From NCBI GenBank assembly GCA_000333855.2, contig CM007339.1, positions 532,544 through 596,543 on the forward strand: DNA of 64,000 bases. Direction: 5' to 3'. The DNA comes from Endotrypanum monterogeii (taxonomy: Eukaryota; Euglenozoa; Kinetoplastea; Trypanosomatida; Trypanosomatidae). The notes under the pieces were generated by a model. It had not been told where the DNA came from and searched no databases. It saw only the letters and a program-made list of their open reading frames with translations. Both the position numbers and the translations under genes were made by a program. Shown piece by piece: positions 10,827 through 24,366 of this stretch (positions within the stretch are counted from its first letter, which is position 1; every line of letters starts with the position of its first letter).

Positions 10827-10872
10827 CCAAGATATAAATATATATATATATAGATATATCTATATATCTTGG
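10827..10872. repeat. TA-rich palindrome (hairpin or cruciform)
   Basis: CCAAGATATA at 10827-10836 is the exact reverse complement of TATATCTTGG at 10863-10872. The interior is TA-rich and could extend the pairing. It lies about 100 bases after the TUTase stop, so in its presumed 3' UTR. Confidence 0.7.
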
Positions 10873-11072
10873 CGACTGTAACTAAGGAGCAGGCGACACC
10901 TCTCCTACATCAGTGACCCGGGCTAACCATATTTCAAGTGATTTCTTCCTTTCCCTCCTGAGAAGGCCAGAATGCAAAAGGGAGGGAAGATGAGGTAGAG
11001 GGGCGAGGAGACTCTTCTTCTAAAATCTCGCTGGTGACAGCAAACCCCCTTCGACACCGTCTTGCGTGTTCA

Positions 11073-11074
<2 letters not shown>

Positions 11075-11109
<35 letters not shown>
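11075..11109. repeat. GT microsatellite
   Basis: Uninterrupted GT run of about 17 units in the intergenic region 5' of CPA. Confidence 0.9.
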
Positions 11110-11110
<1 letters not shown>

Positions 11111-11404
11111 GTTTGGGTTGAACGGTCATTCCTGGCACATCAGTATTCCCTTAGATTAACATAGCAATGAGGCGTAATCTCAACTGTATCAACCACGAGT
11201 TAGCGGAAAGAGTTCGACGGAATTACAGTGTCATCTTGTGTAAGGCGCGATGGGTGCTCTGCATCACCTTCAATGGTGCACACTCAACAGGTCCCCATCT
11301 ACATTTTCCTCGCCTCTCATCTCCCCACCTCCTCTTTTTTTTTTCCCCCAACTCCTAAACCTGGACTTGATGTGCACACACACACACACACGGGCAAGAT
11401 CTAG

Positions 11405-13147
<1,743 letters not shown>

Positions 13148-14462
13148 TTCTAGGAAAATACCCTACCCATGATGGCCCTCTTCTTCTTCCACGCCACCGT
13201 GAGGTATCCAAGAGGACACCACTCGCAAATATATACGCAAGTGCTGACCCCTCGCTGAAATCCCATGAGACTTCTCAGGGTTCGTGACGGCTTGTAGTTA
13301 CGTTTCATCCACATAGCACGAACTAAGCCACACTTTCTATTTAGTGCACAGGTTCTCCGTCAGCCGCACACGCATACACACTAGCTCGCTTCCCTCTCGA
13401 TGCCTGCTTGTGACACCATTTGTATTTTTTTCCTCCTCTCGGAGCCTTTTGTTTTTTTTTTCTTGTGTTTGTACGTCGGGCCTCACTTGGTGCTTCGCAG
13501 ACCAAAACTACTTTTCAACATATATATAATGCACGTGGTGTGCGTTCGAATCTGAGTTGTGACGACGACGACCCCTCGCTCTGTTATGATTGGCCCTCTG
13601 CCTTTTCACCCCCCCCCCTCCTCCCCTCATCCGGACAGCCATCGGCCAAGTGTTTCTCTCCATCCAGTAAAGATAGGAACTTGTTAAGCTCTCTGTCGTG
13701 TTTGTATATAGTTTCTTTTTTCTTTTTTGCCTCGCCCGCTTTGCTTGAGAGGTGGCGGTGCGACGGGGCCGGTGAATGGATCCTGACTGTGCGCCCCTGT
13801 ACCCAATAACAGTAGCATCTCCCTCCTACAGAAAAGTGGTACGTCGAGCCGTCCCTTTCTCAAAGAAACGGGTTCCGTCCGCCCCGACAGGAACACAAAC
13901 ACGACATCATGCACGCGCATCGGGGCCCCCGTGTATCACACGGATTCGTGCCCTGCCGATGTAGACCTTTTGCAAGCAGCAGGGTGTGCCATGCACTACC
14001 CCACGCGCCCCCTCAGTCCTCGGCAAGAGAGGCGGAGGAAGGGTGCGATTTCCCCTCCATGTCACATCTCACGTTTCTTCCCATGTGCCGCTTTATGACT
14101 GTATGATGCTTTACCTAACCTCTCTCTTCGTGGGTACCTATCCTCCACCACGTTCCATTTGCCCTCGACCTCCAACCCCCCCCCCCCCACGCCGACACTC
14201 TCTACGTAAAATCACGCTGGATCAAAATAGCGTGCTCCCTCAGTATATTCCGGAGGAGGGAAGCGACCAGATGAGAAGCAAGGCCAAACGGCGCCCCACT
14301 ACAACACACGTGTGTCACCACCACCCCCCTCCCGTCGCCTTTTATCTCTGGGTTTGTGGAATCTAGAAAATCGCAACCCTGACGCTGGCCTCTGCTGTTT
14401 TTCTTTTTCAACCTCCAGTGTCTCCGAACATGTTTTCGACTTCGGTGATCACGCTAATTCGC
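13148..14462. other. 3' flank of CPA, no gene seen
   Basis: Ordinary-looking trypanosomatid intergenic DNA with T-rich and C-rich tracts (C runs near 13610 and 14178). No frame has protein-like composition. Confidence 0.6.
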
Positions 14463-17400
14463 GGGGGGGGGGGCCTCTGGCTTGGCGGGTTCATCCCCCT
14501 CCTCTGGGCCCCAAAACCCCGGCTAGGCACCCAACCCACCAACCACCCCGGGCCGGGCCGGCACCTGCGCGGCCACGGGGACGGGGCCTATGCGCCCCTG
14601 GAGCCCGACATGGGCCCCACCCAGGGAACCCGCGGCAATTTTTTGCAAAGGACCACCAACCGGCCGCGCCCATTCCAAACCACCACCAAATCCCTGGAAG
14701 GCACCGCCCTGTGTGAGACGGGGTCTGCAGAAACCCTTGTATATATTGTGGTGGGATAATGGGGGGTGAAATGAGGAGGATTTGCAGAAGGTAGCAGAGC
14801 ATGGGGAGAGTCTTCGCGACCCCATTGGGAAGCGGAAAGCCAGGCACACGACCGCGTCATGACCATGCCGCCGGCCCCCCCCACCGCGTTCGGCCGCGTG
14901 AGGGGCACGTCAAATCGTATTGGATTTCTTTTGTGTGCTTTTTCTTATGGCTTGGCACCGGTACCCGGGAACCCCCCCCCACCGGGCGCCCATTCATTAG
15001 CGCATGGCCGTTCGGGATGCAGCCCCCTGGCCGTAACCACAGAATCAAAAAAAGTTAAGTTAGCAAAAACTACAAAAATAATCAAGCTACGAAAACATCA
15101 CCCGCAACGCCCGCAGGGAGGCACATAACACGAATCCCGGCGATACAGCATTATAGGGAGACTACAAAATCGGTGCTACAGAACCCGAAGGGAGCTACGA
15201 GGACACCTGAGCATCCGTGCCGTTCTGGGCAAACTGCAAATCTACACTAGTAAAAGAAATTTCAGCGAACATTTTTTTAGGGTGGGTCAGAAAAGAAAAA
15301 CGTACTGGGTGGATGATGGGCGCGCCAACTCGTTGCCAGTCATGTTGCCCACGAGGGTCCACGCTGCCAACCACGGGCCCTGGCCCAGGCGAGCCCACGG
15401 CTCGCAACCCTGGTCGGGCACGAGTCCTTCGTGGATCGAATATTTTTACCTCGCAGACAGCGAGCCTCGAGTCGATTCCGGGTCCGAGAAATTTGGTTTA
15501 CCCGGTCTCGACTCTCGACCTCGAAAGCGCCTCTTGAGCGCCGCTGCCGTCGCGCACCGTCGACGACGATAACAGCCAGGTGAAGACGATCCGAGTCAAA
15601 CTTTCAGGAAAGAGGAAGACAGCATAGCGCCAGACTTCTGCCATCGAAAAAAACCATCACCATCCACCGGAGCGGTTGTTGTTGACATGCTATCACGGCT
15701 AAACAAGGAAAAAGGGGGGAAAGTGACCCTAAGGGGGGGGGTCGGCTGGGAAAAACTTATTTTTAGAAAAATTTAATGAAAATTTTTCTCATGAAATTTT
15801 TTTCAGCAGAACTGCCTTCGGTCCGTTTACAGGAAAAACCAAACGCACCTCCGGCGCTGTTACGTCCCACTTACGCTTCACCTACGCAGCTGTCGAGGCC
15901 TACACCCTCCCACGGTCGCCGGCATATACATCTCTCGGGTGTGGAAAATTGAGGGCGCCGTTCTGCGCCTTCCGGTCGTCCGGGGAATTCGTGTCCATGG
16001 TTGGGTGGGTGGGCGTTTTTTGCGCCGAGGGCGGGATAAACACCACTTGGAGTGATTATTTCATTTATAAGTATCGGGAGATGATAGTCAAAACAAATGG
16101 AAAGTAAGAATCCGTGCAGGATACGGACAAATCATTGGAGTACATATTTTCCGACTTGGGACCATATTTTCCGCATCCGGAAAGCATCAGGCCACCCAAG
16201 CGGTCACACGTTACGGGCCACCGGTTCACACCGGTTCGGGCACCAGCACCGAGACCGGTCTCACCTCTTTCATGGTGACATTTATATAGCTCAATTATGC
16301 ATTTTAGCATGGCGCATAGTTTTTTCGAATTTATTTCTTGACCTCCCTCACTGTGGGTCCGGTTTTCCCGCCTCAGCAACCCACGTGGTACCCGGACCCG
16401 CCTCCAGGGGAAAAATCCCAGCCGAGGTCACAAGTAGTTGGCTTCCAGGAAACATATATTTTCCCACAATTGGCCTTCAAACTGTAGCAGAAACGTCAAT
16501 TCATGTATCGGTCAAAATTCCCAATTCCAGCCCCACCTACTCTCTTTTTCCCCCCTCGCGACAAAACCCCGGACAAGGTAAAGTGCCATTCGATTGCCTT
16601 CGTGTTTTTTCACGTCATCAATGGAACCCTGTCCACCCCCCCCCCCTCTAAAAAAAAAGAAAAACGTTGAATATTCAAAGCCACAAGTCACAGGATTAAA
16701 AAAAAAAAAAACTGGTATATTCCAGGCCCCCCTGAGGTGATCAATGGCTTCCCTGGGTTGAGAAATGGAAAAATTCCCCCATCACGAATCTCTCCCACTC
16801 CAAAGCTCCAGCCATCACAGCGCCAATAACCTTAAAAGTAAACCGAGAAATCATCGTTCCACACACCACCTATGGTAACATGGAAAAAGGCGCACAGTTT
16901 ACCCACTTATGAAGTGCAGAAAAACACACACCAAAACCCAAACGTCTTCATATTTTAAAGCTGCTGTCAATAGTTTTTTTTCATCTTCCCTCGACCCCAT
17001 TCGGTTCAATAGCACGGACGAAATCGTTAATCCCACCAACTTCAGCTAAAATGCTATGTTCTTCTGAATAACAATACCACGCATGCCCCCCATGTCTCCA
17101 AATAGGAGAGAACGCCCCCAGCCCCAGAGACACACCGCAGCATTGTATTTTTTCAATTCCACAAAAAGCCGTGCTACAGACTACTTTCGCGTACGGGCTA
17201 TAGGTTTTTTAATCCTCAGCATCACCTACCACTGCGAGTTGAGCATCTCCACTCCTGTGGAAGAAGCCAGACAAAGAAAAAAAGTAGCCCTAGCTCACAA
17301 ATTTACCGGACGATTGGGACACAGATGGCGAGGCCAGAACCCACCCACACACCTCATGACATCGGCGACCGCCACCATCACGCACCCAGTTAAGCAACCT

Positions 17401-20400
17401 GTGGGGGGACGTATTTACTGCGCTGCCATTCTCGAATTCACCTCGACTTTGATGACAGCACCGTTGTAGCGTTCTTAGATTTGGGAAAGAAGTTTCGACC
17501 TTCGGTGGGACAACGTGTTTCCAAATTCCGGGGGGACGTTTGCCGACCAATCTCCCAGACCAGTCCCCGGGAAGAAGCGTTGGACTTCCACCTTTAATGC
17601 AACATGCATATAAACATTCCGAAGCTTTTCTTTTGGCTGCTGTGGGCAAATTTCCACAACCCCTTTCGGCGTTACATATTTCCAAAACGAGAAGCGGCCC
17701 TCTCGGGCCCCGCCCCGAGCGTCGAAGCCCCACGCCCAATTAAATTTGCATGGAAAACCGGCGTCCTTTGTCCAAAAACAAAAATGTTCTCGTGTAATTC
17801 TTATCTCTCGTAAAGAAAAACCGTGAATTTGTCTCAAACTGTTGTCCGTTACATGCCGCTGATCGCTTCGCTTCCACTCTTGCAGGTCCACTAACGCACC
17901 GCTAATCTATTTCATCCGGCCTGCTTCCACATCCAAGGTGCCCCAAAAGGCATAAGTAATGGTTCTTTTTTTGCACCGGCCCTGCTCCCAAAAGTAAAAA
18001 ATCAAGGGGTAACTGCGAAAGGAATGATCGTCACACATACACCTACAAATCCACAAACCCTGCACAAACCAGAAGGCGCCCCAGGAAAGTCTCTTTACCC
18101 TCTGCCGCTGATCGTTGGGGGGGGGGGCGGTTTCCACCCGGGGTTGTAAAGGCTGGCGGTGTGCGGGGGTGGGGCTCTTCTGCGGCGAACGCATTGCCAC
18201 GGCAGGATGGCCACCGAGCCTATATGTGCCCAATCCTTCCGCTATTGATCGTTTCCCTGAACTATTTTTGGTAAGAATCCCTTTCACCACTCAAAGGACC
18301 GCCGGTTCTCCACGTACCCTTTTCGTTTCGGTGCGCAAAATCCAACCAGAAAAGCACAACAACCCAAAAGCGCAGCCAAGTTTCCCCTTCACTCCAAAAC
18401 CCCGCTAGTTTACAACGTGCGGATTAATCTCGGTATGGGGTGGAAAATCGAACAGCCATGCGCTATCTTCTATCCAGAAAAGATTGACCACATTGTTGGC
18501 TGAAGCACTGCCCATTTTTTTTCCATAAGCATCGAAGGGTGCCCTTGCAGAAAACTATAAGGGAAAATCCAAAATTCTGAACCATTCGGGATTTCCCAAA
18601 ATCTTGCCAAAAGCGCGCCATGTTCCAGAGTAATGTTGTTTCCGGTGAATCATCCATGTTTATGGTGTCCTTGGCGTGAACGGCCGCCACTACTAGTGGC
18701 GCTTGGTTTCCTTGTCCTATCTTCTGGTTCTTTTGTGTCCTTCTGAGGGGGGTGGCCGTCAGCCCATGGCGAAGAAAAGAAATAAGCCCCCCACGCCCCG
18801 CGAGGCCAGAACCCGCCGCGGGGGAAGGCACACACAGCCAACACGCCCTCGCCGAGATATATGTTTCTATTTATGTGTCCCGATCGCTGGTTGCTAGTGT
18901 TCTTATGATTGGCTAGCGGACGCGTCTCGAGCAACAGCACTTCACCGTTTTCTTACCATAGAATTCTCGAGTTCTCTACAGTCAACTTGTATAAGGTTAG
19001 TGTGTCTACAACGAATCTTGTAAACCACTTTCCCCGATTCAGAACATATGCTGTTTGTACACTTTTCAAGACCACCAGGAGACTGGATTTTTTTTTCCAG
19101 TATCCTGCTTTTTTTTTCGGAACAAACTGAGTCTTTCCGCCGCACCCCTTTTCACTTTTTTTCTACGGCATATCGACGATTTTCTCTTGCAGAAATATCA
19201 CTTGCATTCAAAAGGGTGATCGCCAACACACGCTTCGTGTCGAAAATTTTGCAAATAAAGCGTGGAAAAATGACCTCATGAATTTTCTCTAGAGTTTTGC
19301 TCATGTCAAGGGTTTCCCCAGAAAGTCTTTGGGGGGGGGGCAGGGGGAATTTGGCATGGCCTAAGAGTTTTTTTTTCCAGGTCAATCCGCTGAGCGAGAG
19401 AAAACTGTAACTGATGCGAGGTGGGGAAGATCACGCAATTTGGAGCTTAGCAGAAACAACACTCGCGTCTAAATGTTCAAGAGCAGTCATGCCCACATGA
19501 AATGTGGGTTGGAAGAAAAATGTTTACTTGTCCGTTGTCCCGCCAGGCCTGCTAGAAGTGTCATTCGCATTTTGAGGGGGCATTTTTTTTTTCAAAGTTA
19601 CTGTGTGACTGGTGCTTCGGCGTAAATATAACGTTGGCTGATCTTGTATATTTAAGTGCTGATTGCGAGTGTATTGGAATGAATGGTGCTTTTAACTCGC
19701 CAAAATAACAAAACCATCGCATGTATTTCCGTTTTGCGTTTTGTTTGTTTCCAGATTCCTCGCATATGGATGCTTCATTTTGTGGCATAAAAATGTGCTT
19801 TTCAGTGACTAAGCTGGCTTCTCTGGAAAAGTTTCGAGAAACTGCCCATGGCTTCGTGTGGGGCTATTTTCCTTTTTTTTTTTCTGCGGCTGGGGTGGGG
19901 GAAGGTTCTCTGGTTTTCTTCGCGTCTGGCGGGTTGGGGCGCCAAGTCGGCCCCGGGTCGCAAACCCGCACGCATCGCCCCTCCAGAAAACCCCAGCTAG
20001 CCCACTTATGTATTCTTATCATGCAAAATACATGAAAAGAGGAAGTCTTCTAGATTTTTTCGCTGGAAGTACATCCCTACAGTCTAGATGCGAGGTGGAA
20101 AGAAGCCATTTCTTGAATAATATTGATTTTTGGAAATAGGGGGGATGTCGGCATTTAGGTCTTCATTAAAAAAGGAAGTTTTTTTTGTTAATCAGACTTG
20201 CGTCGTTGCTTTTGCCGGGGCGAGGTTGCTCATTCCCCTTGGGGGTTGTGGGCTGACTTTTCAAATCTGGTATGGCGGGTTTTGGGTCGGTATAAAAGGG
20301 GGGGGGTTTCGTTTTCGGGGGGGGGGCGCCTTCTTGGCGGCGGTGTGGGGCGTGGGGTTTTCTAAAAGGGCGTTGGGTCGCTGCGCTTTTGTGGCCGTTG

Positions 20401-20545
20401 GTGCCGGGTCGCTTCGCTTGTCGTGCGTGGTGGGTGGGGTTCGCGGGGCCCTCGGCGCCTGGCCCCGAGAGCGCCAACCCGAAGCCGAAACCGGGGAGAG
20501 AGGCGCGCGGCCGCCAAGGGCCACGGGATTTCATGCCCCCCCCCA
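14463..20545. other. compositionally anomalous non-coding block of about 6 kb
   Basis: No frame here looks like a gene; the longest are about 100-184 codons and read through mixed sequence. The block differs from the rest of the window. It begins with a G run of 11 (about 14462-14472) and ends with a C run followed by an A run (about 20535-20552). It holds further long homopolymers (C near 14972 and 16640, A near 16699, G near 15732, 18117, 19330, 20300 and 20320). It alternates GC-rich and AT-rich patches and contains none of the TA, CA or GT microsatellites common elsewhere. It sits between CPA and the PIH1 gene inside a one-directional gene array. It could be a centromere-like or regulatory region, an eroded foreign insert or an assembly artefact; I cannot tell which. 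Confidence 0.55.
15765..15789. repeat. small perfect hairpin in the anomalous block
   Basis: AGAAAAATTT, a 5-base spacer AATGA, then AAATTTTTCT: a perfect 10-bp stem in an AT-rich patch. No function can be assigned. Confidence 0.6.
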
Positions 20546-21482
20546 AAAAAAACGTTAAAGGATAAAAGGGTGAAATGCATGAAGGTTTGTCTACTTCGCT
20601 GGTGGTTGTTCATCTCCCATTTTGTTGCTTGTATTATTCGCAAAGGGATCACAGTTTTATAACCGCTAACGGGGGTTTTCCTCGTCGTTGGTTTGTGGTA
20701 CTCCTGTCTTCTGTACATGGCTAATGCTTGCGATCTCCATCGTTGAGGGGACATGGTATACCTGCGTGGCTTCTCCCTCTGGCTAACATCTCTGAGTATC
20801 CCCTTTTGTGTTTATTGATGGCCCTTAGGGGGAGGGTGGGTGGGGATGGCTTACCGGACGATGACGACGAGGACCGGAGGCTTGCTGTCGTAAAACAGTC
20901 TTATCATATGTTTTTCACTAGGATCTGGATGTCACTTCAAATCAAAGAATAACCGAGTGACAAAAGCTTCGCAGCTCTGTTGTTCCTTTTCCATCGCCTC
21001 TTCACTTACTGAAAAAAAGATTCCGTTTTATTTATTTCACTTATTTTCAAGTAAATTATAATCCACTGATGTAACAAGGGTCCAGCAGAGGTGTGCGCCT
21101 CTCTGCCTCTTTCGCCTAACCTTTGATGCTTTTGTGGCAATGAGGATTCTTTGTTTTGAGATGAGATATCAGAAATCACGACGCAGCGAGGTAAGTGATA
21201 TGTACTACTGCTGGTTTCAGTGCTGAAACCCAAGCAGGTGTTGCAACCCAGGGGGTGTGCTCAAATATTTAATCTGTTTTGCTGGAGCGTTTTTCAACGC
21301 GGGCCTCTTATTCTGCTATGGGCTTGTAAGGTCTAGGGGTCAAGTGTGACGCTGCACTCATGCAAACGACAAATGAAATGCAAAAAAATTCACTTAAAAG
21401 ATCACTTTACTCATATCCCTGCTTCTTTCTTCCGCGCAAAGTATTCCTTTTTTTTTTACCTTGACAAAATCTCCAGATTGAT
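20546..21482. other. AT-leaning 5' flank of the PIH1 gene
   Basis: No gene seen. Base composition is lower in GC than other intergenic regions and microsatellites are absent. It ends with the acceptor region at 21440-21476. Confidence 0.55.
21474..21476 (+). promoter_or_regulatory. putative trans-splice acceptor for the PIH1 gene
   Basis: A T-rich tract at about 21446-21462 is followed by CTCCAG ending at 21476. This leaves only 6 bases before the ATG at 21483; an AAG near 21439-21441 is an alternative. Confidence 0.4.
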
Positions 21483-22577
21483 ATGCTGACGTCATCTGGT
21501 CTTCTAGTGGGCTTCGCATTCACGGCTAAAGTCGCTGATGAGTCTTCATCTTATGTGGTGAATGTGTGCGGCCACGATTCGGTGGGGCTTCCACTTGCCC
21601 GTTCTATGGATACAGTGGGCGATGAATATATAGAGCTCCACGGCGTTGATAACCTTATTATTCCCATCTCTGTGAGCGAACTCAAAAAGACAAAAGGTGG
21701 AGATTATGCATTCTGTGTGGATGTTGTCGTGCATACGATCTTGATTAAAAAGTGCTCTCCTAGTCATCATCTTTTCCAGCACCTGACGGAAAAACTTGTG
21801 GCTCTTTCGATTGAATGGATCCTAAGAGAGTGTGGTGTGCAACTGTTGCCAAGGACTTGTCGTATCGCTGGCAACCCCCTTTACTTTACCGACACAATCG
21901 ACACTGCTAAATCCATGACGGAGATCATGAAGCATGCCGCTGAGCTTTTTCAGCAGAAGTCGAGTACTTCCGAGAGTCAGGAAGGGGAGAAAACCATAAT
22001 CCCGGACGCTCTTAATATAGGAAAGGCAGAGGTGACCGCGGCGCGACAGCCATTGATTCGTGAGGTGGTATCAACTCCTGCTATCAAGAAGGGTTTCTTA
22101 GTAGATGGGCATGCACGACTTTACGGCCCTGATGGGACTCGTGAAGGTTCTGGTAAAGCACCAGATCCCCTGGCACATATACCAAAATCGCTGCGAGAGA
22201 AGTGTAAAATTATTGACACACGAGACATGGGGCAGCTGACTGGTCTAGCTACTGAAACACCCAAGTTGGACAGTACAGTGCAAAAACTGCATCCTTCCAG
22301 CAAACCTTTTGCACCCGTGGCAAAGTCTCCAAAAGCAGACGGGGATGCTTGGAGCAACTTTTCAATAGAGCGTACACAGGAAAAGATTGTGGTTAAATTT
22401 CCATTGCCCGACGGTGTATTGTCTCTTCGTGATATTGATCTCTCTGCAACAACGGACACCTTAGAGATTAATGGGAGTGTGGTGCAGTTGCCAGTACCTA
22501 TCGTGACGGATGACGTTCGGGCTAAGCTTATTAAGGCCACTCGAATTTTGGTAGTTACATGTATGATAGATGTTTAA
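21483..22577 (+). CDS. PIH1-domain protein (R2TP / dynein-arm assembly type)
   Basis: A 364-aa protein with an N-terminal PIH1 domain. Visible landmarks are GFAFTAKV, the YVVNVCGHDSVGLPLA core strand and turn, IIPISVSELKK, and the YAFCVDVVVHTILIKK segment before a helix (HLFQHLTEKLVALSIEWIL). A poorly conserved linker (about 160-285) leads to a C-terminal CS-like beta domain (WSNFSIERTQEKIVVKFPL...). PIH proteins are HSP90 co-chaperone adaptors that assemble snoRNPs (PIH1D1/Nop17) or axonemal dynein arms (PIH1D2, PIH1D3, Kintoun). Flagellates usually have several, and I cannot decide which this is. Third codon positions are near half AT in the first 60 codons by hand count, unlike CPA upstream. 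The dynein assembly factor WDR92 is encoded about 30 kb downstream. Confidence 0.78.
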   Translation: MLTSSGLLVGFAFTAKVADESSSYVVNVCGHDSVGLPLARSMDTVGDEYIELHGVDNLIIPISVSELKKTKGGDYAFCVDVVVHTILIKKCSPSHHLFQHLTEKLVALSIEWILRECGVQLLPRTCRIAGNPLYFTDTIDTAKSMTEIMKHAAELFQQKSSTSESQEGEKTIIPDALNIGKAEVTAARQPLIREVVSTPAIKKGFLVDGHARLYGPDGTREGSGKAPDPLAHIPKSLREKCKIIDTRDMGQLTGLATETPKLDSTVQKLHPSSKPFAPVAKSPKADGDAWSNFSIERTQEKIVVKFPLPDGVLSLRDIDLSATTDTLEINGSVVQLPVPIVTDDVRAKLIKATRILVVTCMIDV

Positions 22578-22903
22578 AAAAAAAATATGTATATGTATAT
22601 TCATATCCATAAATAAATAAATATATATATCTATATATACAAGCGATGGAACTCAGCTTCCCACGACTAGCGAATGCACTGCTTTCGTTGAACTACATAA
22701 AGCATATTGCGAGATGTACAGCGGTCTCTTTTACAACCAAATGGAGACTCCACAAAGTTGTCAAACCGAAGGTCCTTATCGACACAAACATGTACAAAAA
22801 ATAAATCAGAATGACTCCTTTCAAATTTATTTTTCCTCTTTCGAATGTTGCTGGGAAGGAAGCTGCATCGCCCAGAAAACGGCGAAAAGGAGCTTATATA
22901 AAT
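22578..22903. other. short intergenic and 5' leader of MPK4
   Basis: A-run, then TATG/TA-rich DNA at 22590-22640. An in-frame ATG at 22811 would add 31 residues to MPK4, but it lies in T-rich, acceptor-like sequence. Confidence 0.5.
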
Positions 22904-23995
22904 ATGTCTCAGCTTGTCCCCTTGGCTGAGCTACCTAGTGGTAAAAAAATATATAGTGTTCGAGGGGAGCGGTTCGAAGTTGACAAACAATATAATCTAG
23001 TTGAAGTTGTCGGATTTGGTGCACATGGAACCGTGTGCTCAGCAGTTGCGAACGGTTCAGGTGACCGGGTAGCGATCAAACGGTTGTCTCGTGTTTTTGG
23101 TGATCTCCGAGAAGGAAAGCGTATTTTACGTGAGATGGAGATAATGACGTCACTAAAACACAAAAATCTCATTCGACTTCACCATTTCATTAGGCCACAG
23201 TCAAAGGAAACGTTTGAGGACATATATTTGGTAATGGATCTCTACGACACCGACTTGAATTGCGTTATACGAAGTAGGCAGAAGCTCACTGATGAGCATC
23301 TGCAGTATTTCATGATCCAAGCGTTCCGCGGATTGCATTATCTCCATTCCGCCAAGGTGATGCATCGAGACCTAAAGCCGAGTAATTTGCTCGTAAATGC
23401 AGATTGTGCTCTGGCAATCTGCGATTTCGGGCTTGCTCGTGATGATCAAATCCTGAGCTCCTCGGATCTCACTCAATATGTTGTGACTAGGTGGTACAGA
23501 CCTCCCGAGGTGCTTGGGATGGGATCCAACCAGTACACTAGCGCGGTAGATGTCTGGAGCCTTGGTCTGATTTTCGCTGAGCTGATGGTGGGGCGCACCT
23601 TGCTTCCGGGAACTGATTATATTGGGCAGCTGGTAATGATTGTAAATTTATTAGGGTCTCCATCTATCGAGGATATGGAGTTTCTGAGCTCTGAGGCGCA
23701 GTCATTCATTCTCTCTCAGCCCTATCGGTCGCCTCGTCCTTTCAGCGATCTTTTCCCTATGGCTACCAAGGAAGCTACTGATCTACTCTCAAAGCTGCTA
23801 GTTTTCCATCCTGCCAGGCGATTAACTCCGAAGCAAGTGATGGAACATCCATATTTCTCAAAATTCAGAGACGCCGCAGGAGAAGCCGCCGCTCCTAATC
23901 CGTTTGTGTGGAATCATAGTCATATCGAATCCAAGGAGCAACTCCGTGAGGACTTATGGCGTGTTGTTGTGGCCCATTCGAATTGTAACGAATAA
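22904..23995 (+). CDS. MPK4: mitogen-activated protein kinase 4
   Basis: MAP kinase of 363 residues, strongly matching Leishmania MPK4, a kinase reported as essential in L. mexicana. Motifs: glycine loop GFGAHGTV (37-44), ATP-binding K59 (VAIKR), catalytic HRDLKPSN with D156, DFG at 174-176, the activation-loop dual phosphorylation motif T190-Q-Y192, then VTRWYRPPE and the CMGC-type insert and C-lobe. The N-terminus MSQLVPLAELPSGKKIYSVRG matches the family start. The upstream in-frame ATG at 22811 is less likely because the extra 31 codons include a pyrimidine-rich stretch. Codon use is unusually AT-rich at third positions (about one third G/C over the first 77 codons by hand count), although the protein is highly conserved. 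Confidence 0.95.
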   Translation: MSQLVPLAELPSGKKIYSVRGERFEVDKQYNLVEVVGFGAHGTVCSAVANGSGDRVAIKRLSRVFGDLREGKRILREMEIMTSLKHKNLIRLHHFIRPQSKETFEDIYLVMDLYDTDLNCVIRSRQKLTDEHLQYFMIQAFRGLHYLHSAKVMHRDLKPSNLLVNADCALAICDFGLARDDQILSSSDLTQYVVTRWYRPPEVLGMGSNQYTSAVDVWSLGLIFAELMVGRTLLPGTDYIGQLVMIVNLLGSPSIEDMEFLSSEAQSFILSQPYRSPRPFSDLFPMATKEATDLLSKLLVFHPARRLTPKQVMEHPYFSKFRDAAGEAAAPNPFVWNHSHIESKEQLREDLWRVVVAHSNCNE

Positions 23996-24366
23996 GCAGT
24001 TTTTTTCTATCACTATCTTCATCTGCATTACCCAACCTTCTTCTAACGAACTTCCCCGCTTTGAGATAATCCGATGGCGGTGGATGATGACTGTCGTCCA
24101 CTATGGAAGTGTGTCGAGATTGTTCACTGCGACTTAAATCTACTGCAATTTCTTTACTGCAAAGATTGCTGATTATACCATGAGAAAGTTCCTTGCACAA
24201 ATGAAATGACTTTGCGCGCGTTACCGTCCAACTTATACCTCTTTTTTTATTTGTTTGCTTGTTAGCAGTACATGGGCCCGTGGATCGCTTTTTTATTTTT
24301 TGTCATTTAACCTGAGGTGGTTCTTAGGTTATCACCGTTTTCTCAGATACCAAGCAGTCGAGTCTC
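23996..24366. other. intergenic between MPK4 and the flavoprotein gene
   Basis: No gene seen. T-rich tracts at 24240-24305 are followed by AGs at about 24314-24348 that could serve as acceptors for the next gene. Confidence 0.5.

Noticed and set aside
14954..14970. Overlapping AgeI, KpnI and SmaI sites resembling a vector polylinker
   Set aside because: A single cluster is expected by chance in GC-rich DNA; no flanking vector sequence is recognisable.
16097..16651. 184-codon + strand frame, the longest in the anomalous block
   Set aside because: Composition shifts along its length, no recognisable motif, and no acceptor-like tract before its ATG. I treat it as chance.
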